The notes under the pieces are model-generated. The model saw nothing but the letters and a program-made list of their open reading frames with translations. It made no database searches and was not told the origin of the DNA. Positions 26,590 through 35,253 of a DNA stretch of 64,000 nt are shown here, piece after piece (the stretch's first letter is position 1; every line of letters begins with the position of its first letter). The stretch covers positions 1-64,000 of the forward strand of contig QBMK01000004.1 of NCBI GenBank assembly GCA_003249035.1. The letters are read 5' to 3'. The position numbers and the translations under genes are program-made. This stretch comes from Pseudanabaena sp. (lineage in GTDB: Bacteria > Cyanobacteriota > Cyanobacteriia > Pseudanabaenales > Pseudanabaenaceae).

Positions 26590-26683
26590 ACTCCCTTCCC
26601 AGTCTAAAAATAGACAGTAAAACCCAAGAAATAGTGGTGCGGCGCTCCGCGCCGCACCACTATTTCTTGGGTGGGAAGGGAGT
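26590..26683. repeat. compound palindrome with nested stems
   Basis: An outer 11-bp stem (ACTCCCTTCCC at 26590-26600 with GGGAAGGGAGT at 26673-26683) encloses two hairpins. One is small (GTCTA/TAGAC, about 26602-26615). The other has 24-bp arms (26622-26645 and 26649-26672) with loop TCC and a GC-rich tip. It would fold as a three-way junction. It sits between the propeller and arylsulfatase genes. Confidence 0.85.
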
Positions 26684-26724
26684 AAGAATTTTTTCGACAA
26701 CTAGGTACTCTCTATCTAGCAATT

Positions 26725-29289
26725 ATGCTTAAAAAACTCAAAAACCTGCTCGATCGCTTCTTGCCAAAACAATTCCAGCCGATAGTTGCTGGAGTATTGA
26801 CGATGGTCATGGCGGTCACCTCTAGCTTCTGGTTAGCTCCTTTGAGCGCCCAACAGATCTTCGGCACTCTCGGTTCACCCAGTGCCACCATGTCCATCAA
26901 GGGGGATCAACTTCCTGCCCCAGCTCCCAAATTTGGCGGAGTGATCAAGGACGGCGCCCTGCAATCCAAGCCATGGTGGGCACCTCGCATCGTGCCGCCC
27001 CAGGACGCCCCCAACGTGCTGCTGATCATCACTGACGACTCTGGGTTCGGCGTACCAAGTACGTTCGGCGGTGTGATTCCAACTCCGACCATGGATTTCA
27101 TTGCTAGTGAGGGCTTGCGCTACAACCGGATGTTCTCGACCGCGCTATGTTCTCCGACTAGAGCTGCGCTGATCACTGGGCGTAACCACCACTCAGTTGG
27201 GTTTGGTGTGATCTCCGAGCAGTCCACTGGTTTCCCCGGCTATAACAGCATTATTGAACGGGACAAGGCGACGATCGGCCGCATGCTAAAGGACAACGGC
27301 TATTCCACCGCATGGTTTGGCAAGGATCACAACGTACCAGCGTTCCAAGCTAGTCAGGTTGGTCCCTTCGACCAGTGGCCGATCGGCATGGGCTTCGAGT
27401 ACTTCTATGGCTTTATCGGTGGCGATGCTAACCAGTGGCAACCCAACCTGTTCCGCAACACTACGCAGATTTATCCTTTCAAGGGTAAGGAAGGGAAATG
27501 GAACCTTATTACTGGCATGGCTGATGACGCGATCGATTACATGACGCGGATGAATCAGATCAGTCCCAGCAAGCCGCTCTTTATCAAGTACGCTCCTGGC
27601 GCCACCCATGCTCCGCACCATCCGACTCAGGAATGGGTGGACAAAATTCACTCGATGAAATTGTTTGACGATGGCTATGAAAAGCTGCGCGAACGTATCT
27701 TTGAGAACCAGAAGAAACTTGGCGTAATTCCTAAGGATGCAAAGCTGACGCCCTGGCCCAGTGACTTGCTGACACCTTGGGATAAGCTCACCGCAGACGA
27801 GAAGAAGCTCTTTATTCGTCAAGTCGAGGTCTTTGCTGCCTACAGTGCCTATAACGACTACGAAGTCGGGCGTGTGGTTAAGCAATTCCAAGATCTCGGC
27901 AAGCTTGACAATACACTGATCATCTACATTAACGGTGACAACGGCACCAGTGCCGAGGGTGGTCCTCTGGGTACGCCAAATGAGGTGGCTTTCTTTAATG
28001 GCTTGAATAAGCTGCCTGCTGAAGTACAGCTGAAGTTTTATGATGTCTGGGGTACTGAGCAGACCTACAACCACATGTCTGCTGGCTGGTCGTGGGCTTT
28101 CGACACCCCGTTTGATTGGTTCAAACAAAATGCTTCCCGTCTGGGTGGCGTTAACCAGAATATGGTGGTGTCTTGGCCGGCGCGCATCAAGGATAAAGGA
28201 GCTTTACGCGAGCAGTTTGTCCATGTGATCGATGTCGTGCCGACAATCATGGAAGCCGCTGGCATCCGCCCACCCGAAGTTGTTGATGGCATCAAGCAAT
28301 CGCCGATCGAGGGCACCAGCTTCCTTTACACCTTCGACGCCAAGAACGCCAAGGCTCCCTCGCGCCACACCACTCAGTACTTTGAAATGATGGGTCAGTG
28401 GGCATTGTATAAGGACGGCTGGGTTCTCAGCACCAAGGTGAATCGTGCCCCTTGGGAAGCATTTGGAGCCGCCAACCCAGATCCACTGAACAACCAAGTA
28501 TTCCAGCTCTACAACCTGAACGATGACTTCACCCAGTCTCAAGACATCGCGGCGCAAAACCCGCAAAAGGTGAAGGAAATGAAGCAGGAGTTCCTGGCAG
28601 AGGCAAGAAAGTATCAGGTCTTCCCGTTTGATGCTTCGGTGGCTGCTCGCATCGTTGCCCCTCGACCCAACATCACAGCAGGTCGTAGCGAGTTCGTATA
28701 CACCCGGCCGATGGTCGGTCTGCCCCAGGGTGACTCACCGGTCTTGCTCAACACCTCCTACACCGTCACGGCTGACATTGACGTACCGCAAGGTGGCACT
28801 GAGGGCATGATGCTGACCTCTGGCGGGCGCTTTGGTGGTTATGGCTTCTACCTGCTCAAGGGCAAACCAGTATGGCTCTGGAATCTGGTTGACCTCGAAC
28901 GTCTCAAGTGGGAGGGCTCAGATGCGCTCACCCCCGGCAAGCATACTGTGGAGTTCGACTTCAAGTACGATGGTCTGGGTGCCGGCACACTCCTCTTCAA
29001 TAACTTCTCTGGCGTCGGACGCCCTGGCGTTGGTATGCTAAAGGTTGATGGCAAGGTAGTTGCTACTAAGACTATGCCCAAGACCCTGCCGATGATCCTG
29101 CAATGGGATGAGAGCTTTGATATTGGCTCCGACACCCTGACTGGGGTGAATGACGCCGATTACAGACCTCCATTCGCGTTCACAGGCAAGCTCAACAAGC
29201 TGACTGTGAAGCTCGATCGCCCACAACTTACACCGGAAGATATCAAGAAACTCGAAGCTGCTCAACGCAACAACCGCGTTTCTGAGTAG
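26725..29289 (+). CDS. large exported arylsulfatase
   Basis: It hydrolyses sulfate esters, probably outside the cytoplasm. The 854 residues begin with a signal sequence (hydrophobic about 20-43, ending LSAQ). The sulfatase domain (about 94-520) carries metal-binding D104-D105 in IITDDSG, the catalytic C142 in CSPTRAALITGR (to be oxidised to formylglycine), and THAPHHPTQEW. The C-terminal part (about 690-835) resembles a beta-sandwich. No formylglycine-generating enzyme is seen in the window. Most of the gene is G+C-rich without HIP1 octamers, whereas the first 25-30 codons look native. It is convergent with an ABC permease. Confidence 0.88.
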   Translation: MLKKLKNLLDRFLPKQFQPIVAGVLTMVMAVTSSFWLAPLSAQQIFGTLGSPSATMSIKGDQLPAPAPKFGGVIKDGALQSKPWWAPRIVPPQDAPNVLLIITDDSGFGVPSTFGGVIPTPTMDFIASEGLRYNRMFSTALCSPTRAALITGRNHHSVGFGVISEQSTGFPGYNSIIERDKATIGRMLKDNGYSTAWFGKDHNVPAFQASQVGPFDQWPIGMGFEYFYGFIGGDANQWQPNLFRNTTQIYPFKGKEGKWNLITGMADDAIDYMTRMNQISPSKPLFIKYAPGATHAPHHPTQEWVDKIHSMKLFDDGYEKLRERIFENQKKLGVIPKDAKLTPWPSDLLTPWDKLTADEKKLFIRQVEVFAAYSAYNDYEVGRVVKQFQDLGKLDNTLIIYINGDNGTSAEGGPLGTPNEVAFFNGLNKLPAEVQLKFYDVWGTEQTYNHMSAGWSWAFDTPFDWFKQNASRLGGVNQNMVVSWPARIKDKGALREQFVHVIDVVPTIMEAAGIRPPEVVDGIKQSPIEGTSFLYTFDAKNAKAPSRHTTQYFEMMGQWALYKDGWVLSTKVNRAPWEAFGAANPDPLNNQVFQLYNLNDDFTQSQDIAAQNPQKVKEMKQEFLAEARKYQVFPFDASVAARIVAPRPNITAGRSEFVYTRPMVGLPQGDSPVLLNTSYTVTADIDVPQGGTEGMMLTSGGRFGGYGFYLLKGKPVWLWNLVDLERLKWEGSDALTPGKHTVEFDFKYDGLGAGTLLFNNFSGVGRPGVGMLKVDGKVVATKTMPKTLPMILQWDESFDIGSDTLTGVNDADYRPPFAFTGKLNKLTVKLDRPQLTPEDIKKLEAAQRNNRVSE

Positions 29290-29300
29290 GGACAATTTTG

Positions 29301-29335
29301 GCGATCGCATTACTTTAATTGGTTAATGCGATCGC
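29301..29335. repeat. palindrome with a HIP1 octamer in each arm
   Basis: GCGATCGCATTA (29301-29312) and TAATGCGATCGC (29324-29335) are complementary around an 11-base loop, just after the arylsulfatase stop. HIP1, absent from the foreign genes, reappears here at the block edge. Confidence 0.75.
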
Positions 29336-29360
29336 ATATTCCCCTTCTTATCATCCATTC

Positions 29361-29464
29361 ATACCAAAACACAAAATGGCTATGCCATTTTGTGTTTTTT
29401 AAGCCATTATTGGGTTTGGTTTTTAATTCACAAAAGTGTCTGCACACTTTTGTGAATTAGTATT
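29361..29464. repeat. family A repeat, full copy
   Basis: ATACCAAAACACAAAATGGC-TAT-GCCATTTTGTGTT is followed by a middle AAGCCATTATTGGGTTTG segment, the AATTCACAAAAGTGT/ACACTTTTGTGAATT palindrome and AGTATT. It has the same layout as the copy at 6605 and ends on the stop codon of the following permease gene. Confidence 0.88.
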
Positions 29465-31199
29465 AAACAACTAATTGATATTTGACCTGAGCTAATCGAT
29501 AAAGTGGTCGCCATACTAAGCGGTTAGTTGTGACAACTAGTAGCGACATCACAATTGTGGAAGCTAATAAAAGAGGGAAATCTCCCACGTCCGAGGCTTG
29601 TGTAATCGTCGAGCCTAGACCTGTTGCTGTAAGAACTCTTCCTTGAAATTTGACATATTCACCCGCAATACTTGCATTCCATGCTCCACCAACGGCTGTA
29701 ATAATTCCTGTCACTAAATAAGGGAAAATTCCCGGCAAGATCAGAGTTTTCCACCGTTGCAAGGACGAAAGCTTATACACTCGCGCTGCTTCAAATAGTT
29801 CCGAAGGAATAGCTTGCGCTCCAGCAATTACATTGAAGAGAATGTACCACATACTTCCTAAAGTCATCAGGATCACTGCGCCAATCTCCAATCCACCAGC
29901 TATATTCCCTAAATATAGTAATAGAACTGGAAATAGAGCCGTCGCAGGAACTGAAGCCGCAATTTGAACAATTGGTTGCAAAAATTGGGCTAGCTTAGGA
30001 TTGCGCCCGATTGATACACCGATTGGAACTGTGATTATCAAAGAAATAATTAGGACGATGAATACTCGAATAGATGTAAAAAGAGCACCGATCGCTACCT
30101 GTTTCCATGAACTCAATGGCATATGACTCAGTAATGCGATCGCGCTTGATGTCCCACTCAAAACAATAAAACCTGTTAACCCCACTAATAGCCAGTTAAA
30201 CCAATTAATCCATTTTGATGCTTTATACTGAGCGATTAGAGAGCTTGGAGCTTTGCGCCTAAAGCCATGATTGACAGCTTCCGAGATCGGCATAAACAGG
30301 CGATCGCTAATAATTCGCATCGTAGGCGATCGCCTTAAAAAGTCTAAGACTCGCGATTCTGGGACTTGAGCAGCTTCAACTGTCTCATTCTTGAACTTCT
30401 CTGCCCAAGCAATTAGAGGTCGCCACACAAAATAATCAATGATCGTAATTATGCCGATTAAAACTGCCAGTCCAGTAAAAATTGCCCGATTATCGCCTGC
30501 ATCCGCCGCTGCCTTCAAAAACGAACCTAGTCCTGGAAGTGTAAAGTCTCGATTAGAAAGCGTGAAAGATTCTGTTTGCATTAAAAAGAACCATCCACCC
30601 GCAACAGACATCACACTATTCCAAACTAGCCCGACTGCACCTGAAGGTAATTCTAGAGTCCAAAAACGTTGCCAAGCACCGAGACGATAAACTTGGCTTG
30701 CCTCGATCAATTCTTGGGGAATACTAGATAGCGATTGATAGAAACTAAAGGTCATATTCCAAGTCATGCCAGTAAAAATCAGCAAGATCGAAGCAATTTC
30801 TATTCCCATTCTTTGCCCAGGGAATAGACTAACTAAAGCAAGTACAACCGCAGGTAAAAACGACAGCACTGGAATAGATTGGAGAACGTCTAATAATGGA
30901 ATGAGAACTTTTTCCCATAAAGTAGAACGATAAGCAACATAGGCATACAATAGACTAAAAACTAATGAGATAGAATATGCAGCTAGCATTCTTACTAATG
31001 TCTGCAATGCATAACTAGGTAAGAAGCTCAGCGATAAATTAACTACATAGCCATTTTCGTATGTACCTGTAAAATTTCTAGCAGTCTGCACAATGATGAA
31101 TATAAAAGCAATGATCGCTAAAGGTAATAAAACATCACCAAGGCTCCAACGCGAGCTAAATTTTGATTTTGGATCGATAGTGGGCTGATACATGAGCAA
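29463..31199 (-). CDS. ABC transporter permease with two fused permease domains
   Basis: 578 residues carrying two binding-protein-dependent permease domains (about 75-275 and 350-570), each with five to six spans and an EAA loop. The first loop is QELIEASQVYRLGAWQRFW, the second SELFEAARVYKLSSLQRWK. The loop signature and WNSV/WNAS segments resemble the NitT/TauT (nitrate, sulfonate, bicarbonate) class, of which two-domain permeases occur in bacteria. An ATPase and a binding protein would be needed but are not adjacent, so the substrate is unknown. It converges with the arylsulfatase. Confidence 0.85.
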   Translation of the reverse strand: MLMYQPTIDPKSKFSSRWSLGDVLLPLAIIAFIFIIVQTARNFTGTYENGYVVNLSLSFLPSYALQTLVRMLAAYSISLVFSLLYAYVAYRSTLWEKVLIPLLDVLQSIPVLSFLPAVVLALVSLFPGQRMGIEIASILLIFTGMTWNMTFSFYQSLSSIPQELIEASQVYRLGAWQRFWTLELPSGAVGLVWNSVMSVAGGWFFLMQTESFTLSNRDFTLPGLGSFLKAAADAGDNRAIFTGLAVLIGIITIIDYFVWRPLIAWAEKFKNETVEAAQVPESRVLDFLRRSPTMRIISDRLFMPISEAVNHGFRRKAPSSLIAQYKASKWINWFNWLLVGLTGFIVLSGTSSAIALLSHMPLSSWKQVAIGALFTSIRVFIVLIISLIITVPIGVSIGRNPKLAQFLQPIVQIAASVPATALFPVLLLYLGNIAGGLEIGAVILMTLGSMWYILFNVIAGAQAIPSELFEAARVYKLSSLQRWKTLILPGIFPYLVTGIITAVGGAWNASIAGEYVKFQGRVLTATGLGSTITQASDVGDFPLLLASTIVMSLLVVTTNRLVWRPLYRLAQVKYQLVV

Positions 31200-31687
31200 T
31201 CCAGACTAAGAGATTAATTTGATGATTTACTGATATCGCAATTTCCAAAGGAGTAAGAGCCCAATCGTTTTTTACAGATTAAGCATAGATAAAACCTCTG
31301 TCCAGACTATATTTAACCTCATTAAGTATTAAACTCTTTGACTAAATACGTGATGAAGTTTAGATGTTTTGTTCGAGCAATTAAAAATAAGTATAATTCT
31401 CCTGAAATTGAGTGGAATTAGTCAAATCATGAAAAGGCTACAGTCACTTTGTGATTTTAAAACCCTCACGGGGTTTGTGCTTTAATTCAAAAAAGTATCG
31501 CCGCACTTTTTGAATTGGTATTAGAATCATTTTGCGAGACATCAAAAGAATTCAATTAAACAGTAAAAGAAACCCTTCTCTGCAGATAGAGGGAAGGAAA
31601 ATTCAAGGGTGGGGTGGAAGTTAGAGATGAGTTACTCCCCCCTATGAAGATTGAAGCTCAGAAATTTTCTTCTCAGAGAGATCAGAG
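31200..31687. other. intergenic region between permease and VOC genes
   Basis: A 488-base gap holding a partial family A repeat (31453-31522) and otherwise no credible frame on either strand. It is the leader of the minus-strand permease and the trailer of the VOC-purF pair. Confidence 0.5.
31453..31522. repeat. family A repeat, partial copy
   Basis: AAAACCCTCACGGGGTTTG (the middle segment) is followed by AATTCAAAAAAGT/ACTTTTTGAATT arms and the terminal TTGGTATTA. The GGC/GCC palindrome half is missing. Confidence 0.7.
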
Positions 31688-32149
31688 TTACTGCGAACCT
31701 ACAGGAACCTGTTGAGCAAAGTCTGCATCACCAACTTCGTGAAAATCAGTCTCTCCAAAAATTGCATTTTCAAATTTATAATGCTTGAACTCCAAAATGT
31801 TGCCTGAATTATCAGACAAGAAGAAGGTTCGATGTTCTAAAGGGGTATCCACAAAGCGAACCTTCGGTTTTTGATAAAACTTAAGGCGCTTATCATGAAC
31901 TTTCTCTAAAAGAGCCATCCAGTTGTTTTCGGAATAAAAAACTAGCCCGAAATGTCGCGGATAGATGCCACGAGGAGAATCAACATGCTCGCGATCGACA
32001 TGTGCTACTAACTGGTGACCATACAAACTCATGATCAGGGAGTCACTTGATTCACGCCCTGCCAAACAACCCAAACCATCAATATAAAAAGCCTTAGTAC
32101 TTGGAATATCTGTGACTGGAAATGCGAGATGAAAGAGGATCTTGGTCAT
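31688..32149 (-). CDS. VOC (glyoxalase/dioxygenase-fold) family protein
   Basis: 153 residues with two beta-alpha-beta-beta-beta modules: LFHLAFPVTDIPSTKAFYIDGLGCLAGRESSDSLIMSLYGHQLVAHV and a second half containing RFVDTPLEHRTFFLSDNSGNILEFKHY. Possible metal ligands are His near the start of each module and the Glu of ILEFKHY. The family covers glyoxalase I, dioxygenases and resistance proteins, and nothing here picks a substrate. The start ATG overlaps the purF stop (ATGA at 32146-32149), so the two are translationally coupled on the minus strand. Confidence 0.85.
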   Translation of the reverse strand: MTKILFHLAFPVTDIPSTKAFYIDGLGCLAGRESSDSLIMSLYGHQLVAHVDREHVDSPRGIYPRHFGLVFYSENNWMALLEKVHDKRLKFYQKPKVRFVDTPLEHRTFFLSDNSGNILEFKHYKFENAIFGETDFHEVGDADFAQQVPVGSQ

Positions 32150-33669
32150 GTTGCCGTGTTTTCTAGCATAAGTTTGGTGCGCTTGAGTTTATCAGGAACT
32201 TCAATTGGATATTTCCCAGTAAAACAAGCTGTGCAAAAATGCGTGGTATCAATTTGTGTCGCTTTTAACATTTCGTCGTGACTGAGATACGCAAGGGAGT
32301 CAACCTCAATCTGTTTGGCGATCGCATCTACAGATTTTTGCGCCGCGATTAAATGATCTTGCGAGTCCGTATCTATACCATAAAAACAAGGGTGAGTAAC
32401 AGGAGGAGAGGAAATACGCATATGGACTTCACTCGCTCCAGCTTCACGCAATGCTCTTACTATTTTACGACTCGTCGTTCCCCTTACGATCGAATCATCG
32501 ATCACAATTACGCGCTTACCTTGCAAAACATCTTTGAGCGTATTGAGCTTCATGCGGATGCCAGACTCTCGCATTGCTTGGGTTGGCTGAATGAAAGTCC
32601 TTCCAACATAGCGGTTTTTAATCAAAGCCTCACCGTAAGGAATCCCTGACTCTCGTGAAAATCCGATCGCCGCAGGAATACCTGAATCTGGAACACCGAT
32701 CACAATATCGGCTTCTACAAAACTTTCTCTAGCCAATGCTCGACCGATCCGCAGTCTATAGGTATAGAGACTTTCATCATGCATGATACTATCTGGCCTT
32801 GCAAAATAGATCATCTCAAATACACATAGCTTCGGCTTGGCTTCCTCCCATTGTAAAGATTTAATCCCATTTTCTAGCGTAATGATCACCAGTTCCCCAG
32901 GCAGAACCTCACGCACATATTCAGCGCCAATAATATCTAAGCCGCAGGTCTCAGATGACAGAACATAAGAACCATCTTCAGTTTTGCCAATTACCAAAGG
33001 GCGTACACCGTAGGCATCTCTTGCTCCGACGATCGCATTTGGCATCGCCATTACTAAGCTAAATGCTCCATGACATCGATGCAACGCCGTCACGATTGCC
33101 TCTTGCCAATCTTTGCCCTCCTCGACCGCCTCACCAACTGCAAAAGCAATCCCTTCAGAATCCGTAGTTGATTCAAGAGCGTGACCTTGTGCCGACAGTT
33201 CACCGCGTAACTCAGTTGCGTTTACTAGATTGCCATTGTGCGCAAGGGAGAAATCGCCCAATCTGGTATTCACGACAATCGGTTGAGCATTGCAAACCTT
33301 ACTCGAACCCGTAGTCGAATAACGATTATGTCCAATCCCCAAAGACCCTTTCATTTCCGACAAAATTGTTTCGTTAAAAACCTGGGCGACTAAACCCATC
33401 GCCTTGTGGGTATGTGTATTACCTTGATCGTCATATACCGTAATCCCTGCTGACTCCTGCCCTCGATGTTGCAAAGCATAAAGTCCAAAATATACGAGCC
33501 TAGCAACATCCCCTTCTGCCGCTAGTACTCCAAAAACTCCGCAAGCTTCCTGTGGCTTGTCTGTTTCAATATTATTATCAAGATCTAGGTCGTCAAAATT
33601 ACTAGTATTTAGCAAGTCATTAGGCATCTCATCAGCAAAAACAGAATGGTCAGAATAGTCTGGCAACAT
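32146..33669 (-). CDS. purF: amidophosphoribosyltransferase PurF
   Basis: It catalyses the first committed step of purine synthesis, PRPP plus glutamine to phosphoribosylamine. From ATG 33669 the protein has 507 residues, with a propeptide-like N-terminus ending before the nucleophile Cys of EACGVFGVL (about residue 43). Then follow HNRYSTTGSS, NGNLVN, the PRPP-binding VIVIDDSIVRGTT, and a C-terminal CTACFTGKYP consistent with the Bacillus-type enzyme that carries a [4Fe-4S] cluster. An in-frame start at 33762 would add 31 unlikely residues. It overlaps the VOC gene by 4 bases and is divergent from glpX. Confidence 0.95.
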   Translation of the reverse strand: MLPDYSDHSVFADEMPNDLLNTSNFDDLDLDNNIETDKPQEACGVFGVLAAEGDVARLVYFGLYALQHRGQESAGITVYDDQGNTHTHKAMGLVAQVFNETILSEMKGSLGIGHNRYSTTGSSKVCNAQPIVVNTRLGDFSLAHNGNLVNATELRGELSAQGHALESTTDSEGIAFAVGEAVEEGKDWQEAIVTALHRCHGAFSLVMAMPNAIVGARDAYGVRPLVIGKTEDGSYVLSSETCGLDIIGAEYVREVLPGELVIITLENGIKSLQWEEAKPKLCVFEMIYFARPDSIMHDESLYTYRLRIGRALARESFVEADIVIGVPDSGIPAAIGFSRESGIPYGEALIKNRYVGRTFIQPTQAMRESGIRMKLNTLKDVLQGKRVIVIDDSIVRGTTSRKIVRALREAGASEVHMRISSPPVTHPCFYGIDTDSQDHLIAAQKSVDAIAKQIEVDSLAYLSHDEMLKATQIDTTHFCTACFTGKYPIEVPDKLKRTKLMLENTAT

Positions 33670-33765
33670 AACAGTTATACGCAATACATTAAGTTGGGTA
33701 GAAGAGAAAAGCCCACTCTTAGATCGTACCAGTGTTAAGCATTTCTTAACCAAAATTAGCAAACC

Positions 33766-33820
33766 AAACTCAGAAGAAGAAAGTGTGGTAAGAAGCGTCC
33801 CACTCTCTTCTTCTGGGTTT
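33766..33820. repeat. palindrome in the divergent purF-glpX region
   Basis: AAACTCAGAAGAAGA... pairs with ...TCTTCTTCTGGGTTT over about 22 bp with a few mismatches. It lies upstream of both purF and glpX, so it is not at a gene end unless it marks a leader transcript. Confidence 0.7.
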
Positions 33821-33969
33821 TAATTTGTCCTTCTGCCCTGTAAACTTAATTACGAGGTTGTGTAGTAAGGCACAACTAAACTTAGTTTTGTTTTCTGACT
33901 CTGGAAAATTTCTAGAACATAACGAAGAATTAATAGTTATAAAATTTAGGTAAATAGGTATTTCTATAC

Positions 33970-35013
33970 ATGGATAGTACAATCAGTCTTGAGATTATTG
34001 AGGTCGTTGAACAAGCGGCGATCGCATCTTCTAAGTGGATGGGTTTGGGTAAAAAAGACGAAGCCGACGAAGCCGCAGTTGAAGCAATGCGCGAACGTAT
34101 GAACAAGATTCATATGCGTGGACGTATCGTCATTGGTGAAGGTGAGCGCGACGAAGCACCTATGCTATATATCGGCGAAGAAGTTGGTATCTGCACACAG
34201 GCAAATGCCGCAGAATTCTGCACAATCGAAGAACTACAAGAAATCGATATCGCTGTTGATCCTTGCGAAGGTACAAACCTCGTTGCTTATGGTCAAAATG
34301 GATCGATGGCAGTTCTTGCCATCTCTGAGCGTGGCGGGTTGTTCCAAGCTCCTGACTTTTATATGGACAAACTAGCAGCGCCACCTGCGGCAAAAGGTCA
34401 TGTAGATATCCGCAACACACCTACCAAAAATCTACAAATTCTTTCTGACTGTTTAGGTCGTGCGATCGAAGAGTTGGTCGTTGTCGTTATGGATCGTCCT
34501 CGTCACAAAGGCTTGATCGCGGAAATCCGTGCTGCTGGCGCTCGTGTACGTCTCATCAGTGATGGTGATGTATCTGCCGCAATTTGTTGTGGGTTTGCTG
34601 GGACAAACATCCATGCTCTGATGGGTATCGGTGCTGCGCCTGAAGGTGTCATTTCTGCAGCCGCAATGCGTTGCTTGGGTGGACATTTCCAAGGCCGTCT
34701 GGTGTATGATCCAGCCGAAGTTAATACTCCTGAAAGTGCTAATTGGACTCGCGAAGCTAACTTGGCTCGTCTCAAGGAAATGGGTATCACCGATGGCGAC
34801 AAAGTCTATGATGCAAACGAATTGGCTTGCGGCAAAGATGTCTTGTTTGCTGGTTGTGGTATTACCCCTGGCACTTTGATGGAAGGCGTGCGCTTCTTTG
34901 CTGGCGGTTGCCGTACCCAGTCTTTGGTGATCTCGACTCAATCGAAGACTGCTCGTTTCGTTGACACCATTCACTTGACAAGCGACAAACCTAAAACGAT
35001 TAATTTGCGCTAA
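33970..35013 (+). CDS. glpX: class II fructose-1,6-/sedoheptulose-1,7-bisphosphatase (GlpX-type)
   Basis: A Calvin-cycle phosphatase acting on both FBP and SBP, the standard enzyme in cyanobacteria. The 347 residues include [18 protein letters not shown] (about 53-70), metal- and substrate-binding DPCEGTN (97-103), [19 protein letters not shown] and a cysteine-containing C-terminal region ([15 protein letters not shown]). The length and motifs match cyanobacterial F/SBPase. It stands alone and is divergent from purF, with a hairpin terminator after it. Confidence 0.94.
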   Translation: MDSTISLEIIEVVEQAAIASSKWMGLGKKDEADEAAVEAMRERMNKIHMRGRIVIGEGERDEAPMLYIGEEVGICTQANAAEFCTIEELQEIDIAVDPCEGTNLVAYGQNGSMAVLAISERGGLFQAPDFYMDKLAAPPAAKGHVDIRNTPTKNLQILSDCLGRAIEELVVVVMDRPRHKGLIAEIRAAGARVRLISDGDVSAAICCGFAGTNIHALMGIGAAPEGVISAAAMRCLGGHFQGRLVYDPAEVNTPESANWTREANLARLKEMGITDGDKVYDANELACGKDVLFAGCGITPGTLMEGVRFFAGGCRTQSLVISTQSKTARFVDTIHLTSDKPKTINLR

Positions 35014-35064
35014 TTATATAGAAATACAAGCGCCGTAGGCTCTAAAAATATTAACTCAAATATT

Positions 35065-35115
35065 AACTAAAAAGATGAGAGGCAGGGCTTTGCGTTGTCT
35101 CTCATCTTTTTAGTT
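35065..35115 (+). terminator. terminator after glpX
   Basis: AACTAAAAAGATGAGAG pairs with CTCTCATCTTTTTAGTT around a 17-base loop region that can pair in part (GGCA.. / ..TTGTC). The 3' arm supplies a T run. It is about 50 bases after the glpX stop. Confidence 0.7.
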
Positions 35116-35253
35116 TTAAAGAATGACAATAGCTTTATTACAGAACGTTAAGGAGTAATAAGTACCTACTACACTGGTAGCTATCTCCTGATAAGCTCTT
35201 CCCATAAGATAATTTTTTCTAGTCCAGTTCTTAATAAGAAACGCATTTACGAT

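Noticed and set aside
27286-28128. 280-codon antisense frame within the arylsulfatase
   Set aside because: It is a shadow of the clearly identified sulfatase domain.
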